Below, one piece after another: positions 11,096 to 19,022 of a stretch of 64,000 nucleotides of DNA. Below the pieces are notes generated by a model. It did no database searches. It had not been told where the DNA came from and saw nothing but the letters and a program-made list of their open reading frames with translations. How positions within the stretch are numbered: position 1 is the stretch's first letter; the number at the start of each line of letters is the position of its first letter. The stretch covers positions 62,001 through 126,000 of the forward strand of contig NZ_BBMB01000005.1 in NCBI RefSeq assembly GCF_000971235.1, in the 5' to 3' direction. This DNA comes from Demequina subtropica. GTDB lineage: Bacteria > Actinomycetota > Actinomycetes > Actinomycetales > Demequinaceae. A program made the position numbers and the translations under genes.

Positions 11096-12076
11096 TCACC
11101 GATTCGGGGTCCAGGTCTGCGCCACGCGTCGGATCTGATCGGCGAGGCCGAGCTCGCCCACCGCGCCCTCGTGCGCCGCGACGATGCCGGCCGCCATGAG
11201 GTCCCGCTTGCCGACGCCGAGCTCCGCGGCGACCACCACGCACGGGACGCCGCGGCGCGCGGCCAGCGCCGCAGCGGCCGAGGCCGCGCCATGGTCCAGG
11301 TCCGATGCGTGGAGGCGTCCGACGACGGCGACCACCACGTCCGCATCCGCCGCGGCCGCCTCGAGGCCGGTCAGCCCGGCAAGCGCCGACGCCGCGGGCA
11401 CCAGCCGCGCGCCCAGCGCACCGAGCACATACGCGAGCCCTCCCGCCGCGCCGGAGCCCGGCTGGTCGGACAGGCGGGAGGGCCCGAGCAGCGCGCGACG
11501 CGACGCGACCGCATCGGCCTCCCGCGCCACCGCCGTCCAGCGCTCCTCCTGCTCCTGCGCCGCGAGGGCGAGCGCCGCATCGTGCTCCCGTCCGTCCCGT
11601 ACCGCGGCGCTCATGCCGGTGAAGCCGAGCAGCGGGCGGTCGGAGCCCACGAGCGCGACCAGGTCGAGCCCGGCGACCGCGCCACGCGCGGCCTCGAGGC
11701 CGCCGCCCCAGAGATCGACGGCGTCGCCCGCGGGCGGCTCGTCGCCGAGCGGCACCACCACGGTCGCCTTCTCCCCCGCCGCGGCCAGCCCGAGCAGCGC
11801 GGCACGCAGCGCGGACGGCTCCCACCGGGACCCTGCGGCGGGCGCGAGCACCAGCGCGGGACCCACGCGGCGGGCAAGCGCGCCGCCGACGGGGTGCTCC
11901 GGACCGGTCAGCGCATCGGCGCTGCGCGGACCGCCCGAGGGCGTCGCCACCACCGCGAGCGAGACGTGCGAAGCGGTGGCCGACCAGGCATCTCGGACGA
12001 TCCGGGAGGTGTCGGACGGAGGGAGGGTCCCAGCGCCCTCACGGGGCCAGCTCTGGGCGGCGATGACGGCACGCAT
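11096..12076 (-). CDS. Glycerate-kinase-like protein with altered active site
   Basis: A 326-residue protein whose C-terminal half resembles glycerate kinase family GckA/GlxK (PF02595): SDRPLLGFTGMSAAV, then GSGAAGGLAYVLGALGARLVP, then a hydrophobic ADADVVVAVVGRLHA segment where active kinases have a T-GEGR-x-D motif. The usual N-terminal substrate/nucleotide loop (PDSFKG) is replaced by AAQSWPREG, and the Gly-rich GGSATNDGG region is not recognisable. It may therefore be catalytically changed or inactive. The ATG at 12076 is 40 bases from the divergent nadA start; 85 bases separate its end from erpA. Family call moderate, function unknown. Confidence 0.6.
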   Translation of the reverse strand: MRAVIAAQSWPREGAGTLPPSDTSRIVRDAWSATASHVSLAVVATPSGGPRSADALTGPEHPVGGALARRVGPALVLAPAAGSRWEPSALRAALLGLAAAGEKATVVVPLGDEPPAGDAVDLWGGGLEAARGAVAGLDLVALVGSDRPLLGFTGMSAAVRDGREHDAALALAAQEQEERWTAVAREADAVASRRALLGPSRLSDQPGSGAAGGLAYVLGALGARLVPAASALAGLTGLEAAAADADVVVAVVGRLHASDLDHGAASAAAALAARRGVPCVVVAAELGVGKRDLMAAGIVAAHEGAVGELGLADQIRRVAQTWTPNR

Positions 12077-12116
12077 GGCCTCAAGTCTGCCCTGCCACGC
12101 ATGCGACAATGTGCGA

Positions 12117-13319
12117 ATGACCCAGACCTTCCACGAGCCCTCGCCGTCTGCGCTGATGCTCCTGGGCGAGCGTCGCGACCCGCTGTCGGAGCGTGGCGTC
12201 GACTGCCCGGGCACCCTGCCGTCGCCCTCGGACCCCGATCTGGTGGACCGCGCCCGCGCCGCGAAGGAGGCGCTCGGAGACCGCGTGTTCATCCTCGGTC
12301 ACCACTACCAGCGCGACGAGGTCATCCAGTTCGCGGACGTCACCGGTGACTCGTTCAAGCTCGCGCGGGACGCGGCGGCGCGCCCCGCGGCGGAGTTCAT
12401 CGTCTTCTGCGGCGTGCACTTCATGGCCGAGTCCGCGGACATCCTCACCTCGGACGCGCAGCAGGTGATCCTGCCGGACATGGCCGCCGGCTGCTCGATG
12501 GCGGACATGGCCAACATCAACCAGGTCGACGATGCCTGGGCCCAGCTCGAGGAGGCCGGCATCGCCTCCCGCACCGTCCCGGTGACGTACATGAACTCGA
12601 CCGCCGCCATCAAGGCGTTCTGCGGCGAGCACGGCGGCGTGGTCTGCACGTCCTCGAACGCCGAGGTCGCGCTCCACTGGGCCTTCGACCAGGTGGGCGG
12701 CGTCGACGGCGACGGCAAGGTGCTGTTCCTGCCCGACCAGCACCTGGGACGCAACACCGCAGTCCTGCAGCTGGGTCTCTCCCTCGACGACTGCATCGTG
12801 TGGGACCCGCGCAAGCCGCTGGGCGGCAACACGCCCGAGGCGGTCGAGGCGGCCCGCATGATCCTGTGGAAGGGCCACTGCTCGGTGCACGGCCGCTTCC
12901 GCAAGGCGCACGTCGACCGCTTCCGCGAGCAGGTGCCCGGCATCAACGTGCTGGTGCACCCCGAGTGCACGCACGAGGTCGTCACGGCGGCCGACATGGT
13001 CGGCTCGACCGAGTACATCATCAAGGCCCTCGACGCGGCCGAGCCCGGCTCCGCGTGGGTGATCGGCACCGAGCTCAACCTGGTGCGCCGCCTCGCGAAC
13101 GCGCACCCGGACAAGGAGATCCACTTCCTCGAGGACACCGTGTGCTTCTGCTCGACGATGAACCGCATCGACCTCCCGCACCTCGTGTGGGCGCTCGAGT
13201 CGCTCGTCGCGGGCGACGTGCCGAACGTGATCGTCGTGGACGACGAGACCCAGCGGCTCGCGAAGATCGCGCTCGACCGCATGCTCGCGCTTCCCGCCAA
13301 GAACCCTGCCAAGGACTGA
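12117..13319 (+). CDS. nadA: Quinolinate synthase A
   Basis: A 400-residue enzyme that condenses iminoaspartate with dihydroxyacetone phosphate to quinolinate in de novo NAD synthesis, using a [4Fe-4S] cluster. The three cluster cysteines are visible in IVFCGVHFMAE, HPECTHEV and EDTVCFCSTMN; other family motifs are LGHHYQRDEV and YMNSTAAIKAF. It is the longer actinobacterial type with an N-terminal extension of about 50 residues. nadB and nadC are not adjacent. DUF3043 follows ten bases later on the same strand. The cluster probably depends on the ErpA-type carrier nearby (inference). Confidence 0.97.
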   Translation: MTQTFHEPSPSALMLLGERRDPLSERGVDCPGTLPSPSDPDLVDRARAAKEALGDRVFILGHHYQRDEVIQFADVTGDSFKLARDAAARPAAEFIVFCGVHFMAESADILTSDAQQVILPDMAAGCSMADMANINQVDDAWAQLEEAGIASRTVPVTYMNSTAAIKAFCGEHGGVVCTSSNAEVALHWAFDQVGGVDGDGKVLFLPDQHLGRNTAVLQLGLSLDDCIVWDPRKPLGGNTPEAVEAARMILWKGHCSVHGRFRKAHVDRFREQVPGINVLVHPECTHEVVTAADMVGSTEYIIKALDAAEPGSAWVIGTELNLVRRLANAHPDKEIHFLEDTVCFCSTMNRIDLPHLVWALESLVAGDVPNVIVVDDETQRLAKIALDRMLALPAKNPAKD

Positions 13320-13329
13320 TCTGAACACC

Positions 13330-13893
13330 ATGAGCGACAAGAACACCCCCGAGACCGACATCCCCGGCGTCGAGGTCCCCGGCAAGAAGGGCAAGCCGAC
13401 CCCGAAGCGCAAGGACCAGGAGGCGCTGCGCAAGCGCCCCGTCATCGCCGACACCAAGGCCGCGAAGAAGCAGCAGCGCGAGCAGCAGCGTGTGGCCCGC
13501 GACAAGGAGTGGCAGGCGATGCGGGAGGGCGACGAGCGCCACATGCCCGCCGAGCACCGCGGTCCCGAACGCCGGTTCCTGCGCGACTATGTCGACGCGC
13601 GCACCGCGCCGGGCGAGTTCCTGCTCCCCCTGTCGATCGTGTTCGTGATCCTGTCGCTGATGGTGCAGGGCGTCGCGGCGGTCGCGCTCATCGCGCTGTT
13701 CTACTTCATGGTGCTCGTGGTCGGCATCGAGACGTTCATCATGACGCGCCGCCTCAAGAGGCGCTTCAGCGACAAGTTCGGCGCGCACAAGCTGCCGCGC
13801 GGGTGGACCTTCTACGTCATCGCGCGCCACCTCAACCTGCGGCGCTTCCGCGCGCCCAAGCCGAAGGTCCGGCGCGGCGAGTACCCCGTCTGA
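13330..13893 (+). CDS. DUF3043 membrane protein
   Basis: A 187-residue protein with a long, highly charged N-terminus (Lys/Arg-rich to about residue 65, with the segment GPERRFLRDYVDARTAPGEF typical of DUF3043), two transmembrane helices (LLPLSIVFVILSLMV and VALIALFYFMVLVVGIE) and a basic tail. DUF3043 proteins occur throughout Actinomycetota; their function is unknown. It lies ten bases after nadA and is probably co-transcribed with it. A dispersed repeat element follows directly. Confidence 0.85.
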   Translation: MSDKNTPETDIPGVEVPGKKGKPTPKRKDQEALRKRPVIADTKAAKKQQREQQRVARDKEWQAMREGDERHMPAEHRGPERRFLRDYVDARTAPGEFLLPLSIVFVILSLMVQGVAAVALIALFYFMVLVVGIETFIMTRRLKRRFSDKFGAHKLPRGWTFYVIARHLNLRRFRAPKPKVRRGEYPV

Positions 13894-13908
13894 CCCGACC
13901 CCTCCGTG

Positions 13909-14025
13909 CGGCTCCGCCACACGACCCCGGCTGGATCCAGGCGATTCGCGCCCGCTGATGCGCGACTCGCCGACGACACGCCGGGGCGTGTGTGGCGGAG
14001 CCGCAGTCGTGTGTGGCGGAGCCGC
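13909..14025. repeat. Dispersed inverted-repeat element, family A, copy 1
   Basis: Left arm CGGCTCCGCCACACG (13909-13923) is answered by two direct copies of the opposite arm, GTGTGTGGCGGAGCCGC (right copies ending at 14004 and 14025). The core GCGACTCGCCGACGACACGCCG-like segment (13962-13983) is repeated exactly, in reverse complement, at 36949-36970. No transposase gene is present, so it looks like a non-autonomous or REP-type element. Confidence 0.85.
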
Positions 14026-14060
14026 GGCCCGGTGTCGGCGATGTGTCCTAGGGTCGAGGG

Positions 14061-15068
14061 ATGGTCAACTATCGCTACCTCGGCAACTCCGGGCTCAAGA
14101 TCACCGAGCTCACCTACGGCAACTGGATCACCCACGCATCGCAGGTCGAGAACGACCAGGCGAAGGCCTGCGTGCAGGCGGCGCTCGGCGTGGGCATCAG
14201 CTCGTTCGACACCGCGGACGTGTACGCCAACACCCAGGCCGAGGTGGTCCTGGGCGAGGCGCTCAAGGGCGAGCGCCGCGAGAGCCTCGAGATCTTCACC
14301 AAGGTCTTCTGGTCCACAGGTCCGGGCGGCGCCAACGACATGGGCCTGTCGCGCAAGCACATCATGGAGTCGATCAACGGCTCGCTCCGCCGCCTTCAGA
14401 CGGACTACGTCGACCTCTACCAGGCGCACCGCTACGACTACGACACCCCGCTCGAGGAGACGATGAGCGCGTTCGCGGACATCGTCCACGCGGGCAAGGC
14501 GCACTACATCGGCGTGAGCGAGTGGACCGCGGACCAGATCCGGGCGGGCGCCGCGCTCGCGAAGGAGCTGAGGATCCCCTTCGTGTCCTCGCAGCCCCAG
14601 TACTCGATGCTGTGGCGCGTGATCGAGGACGAGGTGGTGCCAGCCTCGCAGGAGGTGGGCGTGAGCCAGATCGTGTGGTCGCCCGTCGCGCAGGGCGTGC
14701 TGACCGGCAAGTACAAGCCCGGTCAGCCGGCGCCCGCGGGCTCGCGCGCGACCGATGAGAAGTCCGGCGCGCGCTTCATCGAGCGCTGGATGGGCGAGGA
14801 CATCCTCACCCGCGTCCAGGGCCTGCAGCCCATCGCCGACGAGCTGGGCCTCACCATGGCGCAGCTCGCGATCGCATGGGTGCTCCAGAACAGCAACGTG
14901 GCCGCGGCGATCATCGGCGCCTCGCGCCCCGAGCAGGTCCGCGACAACGCGAAGGCCTCGGGCGTCGAGATCCCCGCCGCGCTCATGGCGCGCATCGACG
15001 ATGTCCTGGGCGACGTGGTCGAGCGCGATCCTTCCCGCACCAAGGAGGCGGGCCCGGCGCACCGCTGA
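14061..15068 (+). CDS. Aldo/keto reductase, Kv-beta/YghZ-like
   Basis: A 335-residue NADPH-dependent oxidoreductase. The AKR catalytic tetrad is visible as Asp and Tyr in FDTADVYAN, Lys in IFTKVFW, and His in YQAHRYD. NADPH-binding residues follow in the C-terminal third (VAAAIIGASRPEQV). Motifs such as GVSEWTADQI and SQPQYSMLWR match the voltage-gated K+ channel beta-subunit/YghZ branch that reduces aldehydes. The substrate is unknown. The ATG at 14061 is preceded by GAGGG. Transcribed alone, with a perfect terminator following. Confidence 0.9.
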   Translation: MVNYRYLGNSGLKITELTYGNWITHASQVENDQAKACVQAALGVGISSFDTADVYANTQAEVVLGEALKGERRESLEIFTKVFWSTGPGGANDMGLSRKHIMESINGSLRRLQTDYVDLYQAHRYDYDTPLEETMSAFADIVHAGKAHYIGVSEWTADQIRAGAALAKELRIPFVSSQPQYSMLWRVIEDEVVPASQEVGVSQIVWSPVAQGVLTGKYKPGQPAPAGSRATDEKSGARFIERWMGEDILTRVQGLQPIADELGLTMAQLAIAWVLQNSNVAAAIIGASRPEQVRDNAKASGVEIPAALMARIDDVLGDVVERDPSRTKEAGPAHR

Positions 15069-15081
15069 GACGCACGCACGA

Positions 15082-15112
15082 CGAAGGCCCCGGGGCGACC
15101 CCGGGGCCTTCG
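15082..15112 (+). terminator. Perfect hairpin terminator after the aldo/keto reductase
   Basis: A perfect 14-bp stem (CGAAGGCCCCGGGG / CCCCGGGGCCTTCG) with a CGA loop, 13 bases after the stop. Confidence 0.85.
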
Positions 15113-15222
15113 CTGCATCAAAGGAGAAAACAATGCGTGCACGCCTGGCAGGTGCGTGCATCTGGGGAACGCACGGACCCTCGCGTCTGTTCCCGTCTCA
15201 GGCGCACACTGGGGACGTGGAC

Positions 15223-15903
15223 ATGTTGCGCGACCGCGACGATGCGGGCGGGAGGCTCACGTGGCTCCTGTCGCCGCTCGTGACGCAGGGCTCCGGCACC
15301 GAGGCCGTGGTGCTCGCGCTGCCCCGCGGCGGCGTGCCCGTCGGCGCGGCGATCGCGCGTGGCCTGGGCCTCCCGCTCGACGTCTGCGTGGTGCGCAAGC
15401 TGGGCGCGCCGGGCAACCCCGAGTACGGCTTCGGCGCGATCGGCGAAGGGGGCGTGCGCGTGGTCGACGAGGACTCGATGCGAGCGCTCCAGCTCGACGA
15501 GGCCGACGTGGCGGCGGTCGAGGAGCGGGAGCGGGCGCGCCTGGACGATGCGGTCGCGAGGTACCGCGCGGTCCGCGCCCGTGTGCCCCTCGCGGGACGC
15601 ACCGCGATCGTGGTCGACGACGGGATCGCGACGGGAGGCACGGCGCGGGCCGCGGCACGCGTGGCGCGCGCCGCCGGTGCGACGCGGGTCATCGTGGCCG
15701 CCGGCGTCGCGGCGCCCGACTCCCTCCACGCGCTCATGCGCGACGGCAGCGCGGACCTCGCGCTCGCGGCGCTCATCCCGAACCGGCTCATGGCCGTGGG
15801 CCAGTGGTACCTCGACTTCTCCCAGACCCCCGACTCCGAGGTGCTGCGCCTGCTCGCCGAGGCGGGGTCAGCGCCCGCCGTCGGCGATGGCGAGGATGCG
15901 TGA
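15223..15903 (+). CDS. Phosphoribosyltransferase-family protein
   Basis: A 226-residue protein with the type I phosphoribosyltransferase fold. The PRPP loop is AIVVDDGIATGGTARAAAR (D-D-G-x-A-T-G-G-T), preceded by the family motif LALPRGGVPVG and VVRKLGAPGNPEYGFGAIGEGG. It resembles the stand-alone PRT proteins of unknown substrate found in many bacteria. Start choice: codons become strongly GC3-biased only from about 15217 (GTG) or 15223 (ATG). An in-frame ATG at 15133 has an excellent AAGGAG but is followed by codons with much weaker GC3, so I prefer 15223. The gene end overlaps the convergent lysR gene by 36 bases. Confidence 0.8.
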   Translation: MLRDRDDAGGRLTWLLSPLVTQGSGTEAVVLALPRGGVPVGAAIARGLGLPLDVCVVRKLGAPGNPEYGFGAIGEGGVRVVDEDSMRALQLDEADVAAVEERERARLDDAVARYRAVRARVPLAGRTAIVVDDGIATGGTARAAARVARAAGATRVIVAAGVAAPDSLHALMRDGSADLALAALIPNRLMAVGQWYLDFSQTPDSEVLRLLAEAGSAPAVGDGEDA

Positions 15904-16767
15904 CGCCGCGGGCGACAGGCGCCTGCGGGGATCCCACACCGCCGCGAGGGGCCGGGTGAGCAGGGGCCCGTCGACGCGGACGCGATGCAGGCGACCGGTT
16001 TCGAGGTCCTCGCGGACCGCGCGCTCGCTCAGCGCGGCCACTCCCCCGCCCGCGAGCACCGTCGCCCGGATCGCGGCGGTGGTCGACAGCTCCGCGGCGG
16101 GCGCGGCCACGGAGCCGGGCCCGAGCACGCTCTCGAGCGCACGCTCGAGCGTGAGCCGCGTGCCGGAGCCCGGCTCGCGGCTGAGCAGCGGCGTGCGCGC
16201 GAGCTCCGCGGCCGAGACCGAGGTGCGGCGCGCCCAGGGATGTCCCGCGCCGACCACGATCGCGACCTCGTCGTGCGCGACGACGAGCGCCGCGAGCCGC
16301 GCGGGCGGCTCCGGGGTCTCGACGAAGCCGAGGTCGTAGGCGCCGGCACGGACGCGCTCGGCGACCGTCGCGCTGTTGACCGCGGTGAGCTCCACCTGCG
16401 CCGCGTCCGGCTCCCCTGCGTATGCGACAAGCCACCCCGGGAGCAGATGCTCGGCGACGGTGAGGCTCGCCCCGATGCGCACATGCGCCGCACGGTCCGA
16501 CCTCAGCGCGGCGACGGCCGAATCGAAGCCGTCGACGTGCTGCAGCACCGTGCCCGCCCAGCCCGCGACCATGACGCCGTGGTCGGTCAGCGCGGTGCCT
16601 CGCGCGGTCCGCGAGAACAGCGCGAGGCCCCAGCGACGCTCGAGCGCACGCATGCGCTGCGACACCGCCTGCTGGCTCACGCCGAGCTGCTGGGCCGCGC
16701 CGGTGAGGCTCCCCCGCCGCTCGACCTCGACCAGCATCCGCAGCTCCTCGATGGACGTCCCCGCCAT
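15868..16767 (-). CDS. LysR-family transcriptional regulator
   Basis: A 299-residue regulator with the N-terminal winged HTH (ELRMLVEVERRGSLTGAAQQ, then LGVSQQAVSQRMRALERRWG) and a periplasmic-binding-protein-like effector domain. It is divergent from the TDT transporter gene with an 83-base shared control region, the usual arrangement in which a LysR protein controls the divergent gene in response to the transported ligand. The ATG at 16767 gives the family N-terminus. The 3' end overlaps the convergent phosphoribosyltransferase gene. Confidence 0.92.
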   Translation of the reverse strand: MAGTSIEELRMLVEVERRGSLTGAAQQLGVSQQAVSQRMRALERRWGLALFSRTARGTALTDHGVMVAGWAGTVLQHVDGFDSAVAALRSDRAAHVRIGASLTVAEHLLPGWLVAYAGEPDAAQVELTAVNSATVAERVRAGAYDLGFVETPEPPARLAALVVAHDEVAIVVGAGHPWARRTSVSAAELARTPLLSREPGSGTRLTLERALESVLGPGSVAAPAAELSTTAAIRATVLAGGGVAALSERAVREDLETGRLHRVRVDGPLLTRPLAAVWDPRRRLSPAASRILAIADGGR

Positions 16768-16850
16768 GCACCCTCCGTCACAACCTGTGCTTGTGCTTCG
16801 CCACGATTCTTGCACTACCGGGCTCATGCTGCGCTTGGGAGCCTGGCTCC

Positions 16851-17933
16851 ATGACCTTCGCGCGCATCGTTCCCCTCCCCCCGAACTGGTTCGCGGCGGT
16901 GATGGGGACGTCGATCGTCGCCACCGCCGCGCATTCGCTCCCGGTCGGGCCCCCGGGCCTCGACGCGCTCGCGTGGGCCGCGTGGGCGCTCGCCGGTGCC
17001 CTGCTGGTGGCGGCGCTCGCGGGCACGGCGGCACACCTGCGGGCCGATCGGGCGGCGCTGCGCGGATACCTCCTCGACCCCGCGGTCGCACCTTTCTACG
17101 GTGCGCCCGCCATGGGCCTGCTCGCCTTCGGGACCGCGACGCTGCTGGTGGCACCGCCCCGGCTCGGCGACGCGGCGCTCGCGATCGACGTGGCGCTGTG
17201 GACCGCGGGCACGTTGCTCGGCCTCGCGACGGCGATCGGGGTCCCGGTCCTCGCGTTCACGCGCCACCGCGTCCCCGCCGACGCCGCCACCGGCGCGTGG
17301 CTCATGCCCGTGGTGCCGCCCATGGTGTCGGCCGCGGCCGGCGCTCTGCTGCTGCCGCACCTCGAGGGCTCGGCGGCCCAGAGCATGGCGCTCGCCTGCT
17401 ACGCGATGTTCGGCGCCTCGACGCTCGCCACGCTCGCCCTCCTCCCCCAGGTCTGGTCGCGCCTCGCCCACCACGGACGCGGAGAGCTCCGGACGGTGCC
17501 GACCATGTGGATCGTGCTCGGGCCCCTGGGGCAGTCGGTGACCGCGGCGGGGCTGCTCGCGGACCACGCGGGCCCCGCGTTGGGCGTGAGCGAGCGTGCT
17601 CTCACGCTGTTCGCGCTCCTCTACGGGATCCCGGTGATGGGCTTCGCGCTGATGTGGCTCGCGATCGCCGGCGGCGTGACCGCGGTCACCGTGCGCGAGG
17701 GCCTGCCCTTCTCGCTCGCCTTCTGGGCGTTCACGTTCCCCGTGGGGACCCTGGTGACCGGGGCATCGTCCCTCGCCTCGCACACCGGCGCGGCCGCGCT
17801 CGACGCGCTCGCCGTCGGGCTGTTCGCGCTGCTGCTCGCGGGGTGGACCGTCGCGGCGACGGGGACGGTGCGGCACCTGCGCGGCGTGCGGCGCCCCGTA
17901 CCGGGCGTCCCGCGGGACGCGGTGCCCGCCTGA
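16851..17933 (+). CDS. TDT-family (SLAC1/TehA-like) transporter
   Basis: A 360-residue membrane protein with about ten hydrophobic helices. The N-terminus (IVPLPPNWFAAVMGTSIVATA) and segments such as WLMPVVPPMVSAAAGALLL match the tellurite-resistance/dicarboxylate transporter (TDT) family, which includes the malate exporter Mae1, TehA and plant SLAC1 anion channels. The substrate, a dicarboxylate or other anion, is not determined by sequence. The ATG at 16851 was chosen over an upstream ATG at 16791 because the family start follows immediately and the control region would otherwise be eaten into. Probably regulated by the divergent LysR protein. Confidence 0.85.
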   Translation: MTFARIVPLPPNWFAAVMGTSIVATAAHSLPVGPPGLDALAWAAWALAGALLVAALAGTAAHLRADRAALRGYLLDPAVAPFYGAPAMGLLAFGTATLLVAPPRLGDAALAIDVALWTAGTLLGLATAIGVPVLAFTRHRVPADAATGAWLMPVVPPMVSAAAGALLLPHLEGSAAQSMALACYAMFGASTLATLALLPQVWSRLAHHGRGELRTVPTMWIVLGPLGQSVTAAGLLADHAGPALGVSERALTLFALLYGIPVMGFALMWLAIAGGVTAVTVREGLPFSLAFWAFTFPVGTLVTGASSLASHTGAAALDALAVGLFALLLAGWTVAATGTVRHLRGVRRPVPGVPRDAVPA

Positions 17934-17972
17934 GCACCGGCGCTGAGCGTCCCGAGCCGTGGGGGCGGCGGG

Positions 17973-18989
17973 TCAGGACGTGGTGAGAGCCCTGTTGAGA
18001 CGCGCCACCCACCAGGGGCCCTGGTACACGAACGCCGTGTAGACCTGCAGGAGCGTCGCGCCCGCCGCGAGGACCTCACGCGCGTCCTGCTCGGAGGAGA
18101 TGCCGCCGACGCCGATAAGGCACATGTCCGGGCCCACGCGCCCCCGCAGGCGCGCCACCACCTCGAGCAGGCGCGGCAGCAGGACGGGGCCCGAGAGGCC
18201 ACCCGGTCCGCGGTCGTGCGCGATGGTCGTGTTGGACGCCACGATGCCGTCGAGGCCGAGCTCGAGGGCGAGGTCCGCGACGGCGTCGACGTCGTCGTCC
18301 GCGAGGTCGGGAGCGATCTTGACCAGGAGCGGGACCGTGCGCTCCGGCACGGCCTCGTCCGCGGCCGCACGGGTCGCGGCCAGGATCGGGCGCAGCGTCT
18401 CGACGGACTGGAGATCGCGCAGGCCCGGGGTGTTCGGGGAGGACACGTTCACCACCAGGTACGAGGCGTACGGTGCGAGCAGCCGCGCCGAGTACGCGTA
18501 GTCGCCCGCGGCGTCCTCGGGGGCGGTCGCCTTGTTCTTGCCGAGGTTCACCCCAAGCACGATGCGTCGGCCGGCCGCGGTGGCGCGCAGCGCCGCGAGG
18601 CGGGCGGCCATCGCATCCGCGCCCTCGTTGTTGAAGCCCATGCGGTTGCGCAGGCCGCTGACGTCCTTCTCGCGCCACGAGCGCGGCTTCTCGTTGCCCG
18701 GCTGGCCCTTCGGCGTGACGGTGCCCACCTCGACGAACCCGAAGCCCGCGGCCGCGAGCCCCGCGACCGCCTCGGCGTCCTTGTCCATGCCCGCCGCGAG
18801 GCCCACGGGCGCCGGGAAGGTCAGCCCGAGCGCCTCGACGGCACCCGCGCGGTGCGGCCGGGCGACGAGGCCGATGGCGCGCATCGTCTTGAAGGCCCAG
18901 GTGTTGCGGCCGATGGCCGCGACCCCGAACCGGTGGGCGCGCTCGGCGTCGACGTGCGAGAGGACATGGCGGTAGAGGGGGACGTACAC
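17973..18989 (-). CDS. pyrD: Dihydroorotate dehydrogenase (quinone), class 2
   Basis: A 338-residue FMN enzyme of pyrimidine synthesis that oxidises dihydroorotate and passes electrons to menaquinone at the membrane. Class 2 features: the amphipathic N-terminal helix (YVPLYRHVLSHVDAERAH), the active-site serine region NVSSPNTPGLR, and FMN-binding GVGGISSEQDAREVLAAGA near the C-terminus. Starts at GTG 18989; no in-frame ATG fits the family N-terminus. Divergent from pepA with a 33-base gap, so their promoters overlap. Confidence 0.96.
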   Translation of the reverse strand: MYVPLYRHVLSHVDAERAHRFGVAAIGRNTWAFKTMRAIGLVARPHRAGAVEALGLTFPAPVGLAAGMDKDAEAVAGLAAAGFGFVEVGTVTPKGQPGNEKPRSWREKDVSGLRNRMGFNNEGADAMAARLAALRATAAGRRIVLGVNLGKNKATAPEDAAGDYAYSARLLAPYASYLVVNVSSPNTPGLRDLQSVETLRPILAATRAAADEAVPERTVPLLVKIAPDLADDDVDAVADLALELGLDGIVASNTTIAHDRGPGGLSGPVLLPRLLEVVARLRGRVGPDMCLIGVGGISSEQDAREVLAAGATLLQVYTAFVYQGPWWVARLNRALTTS

Positions 18990-19022
18990 GAGTCCCAAAC
19001 TACCGGGGCTAGGCTCGTCGGC

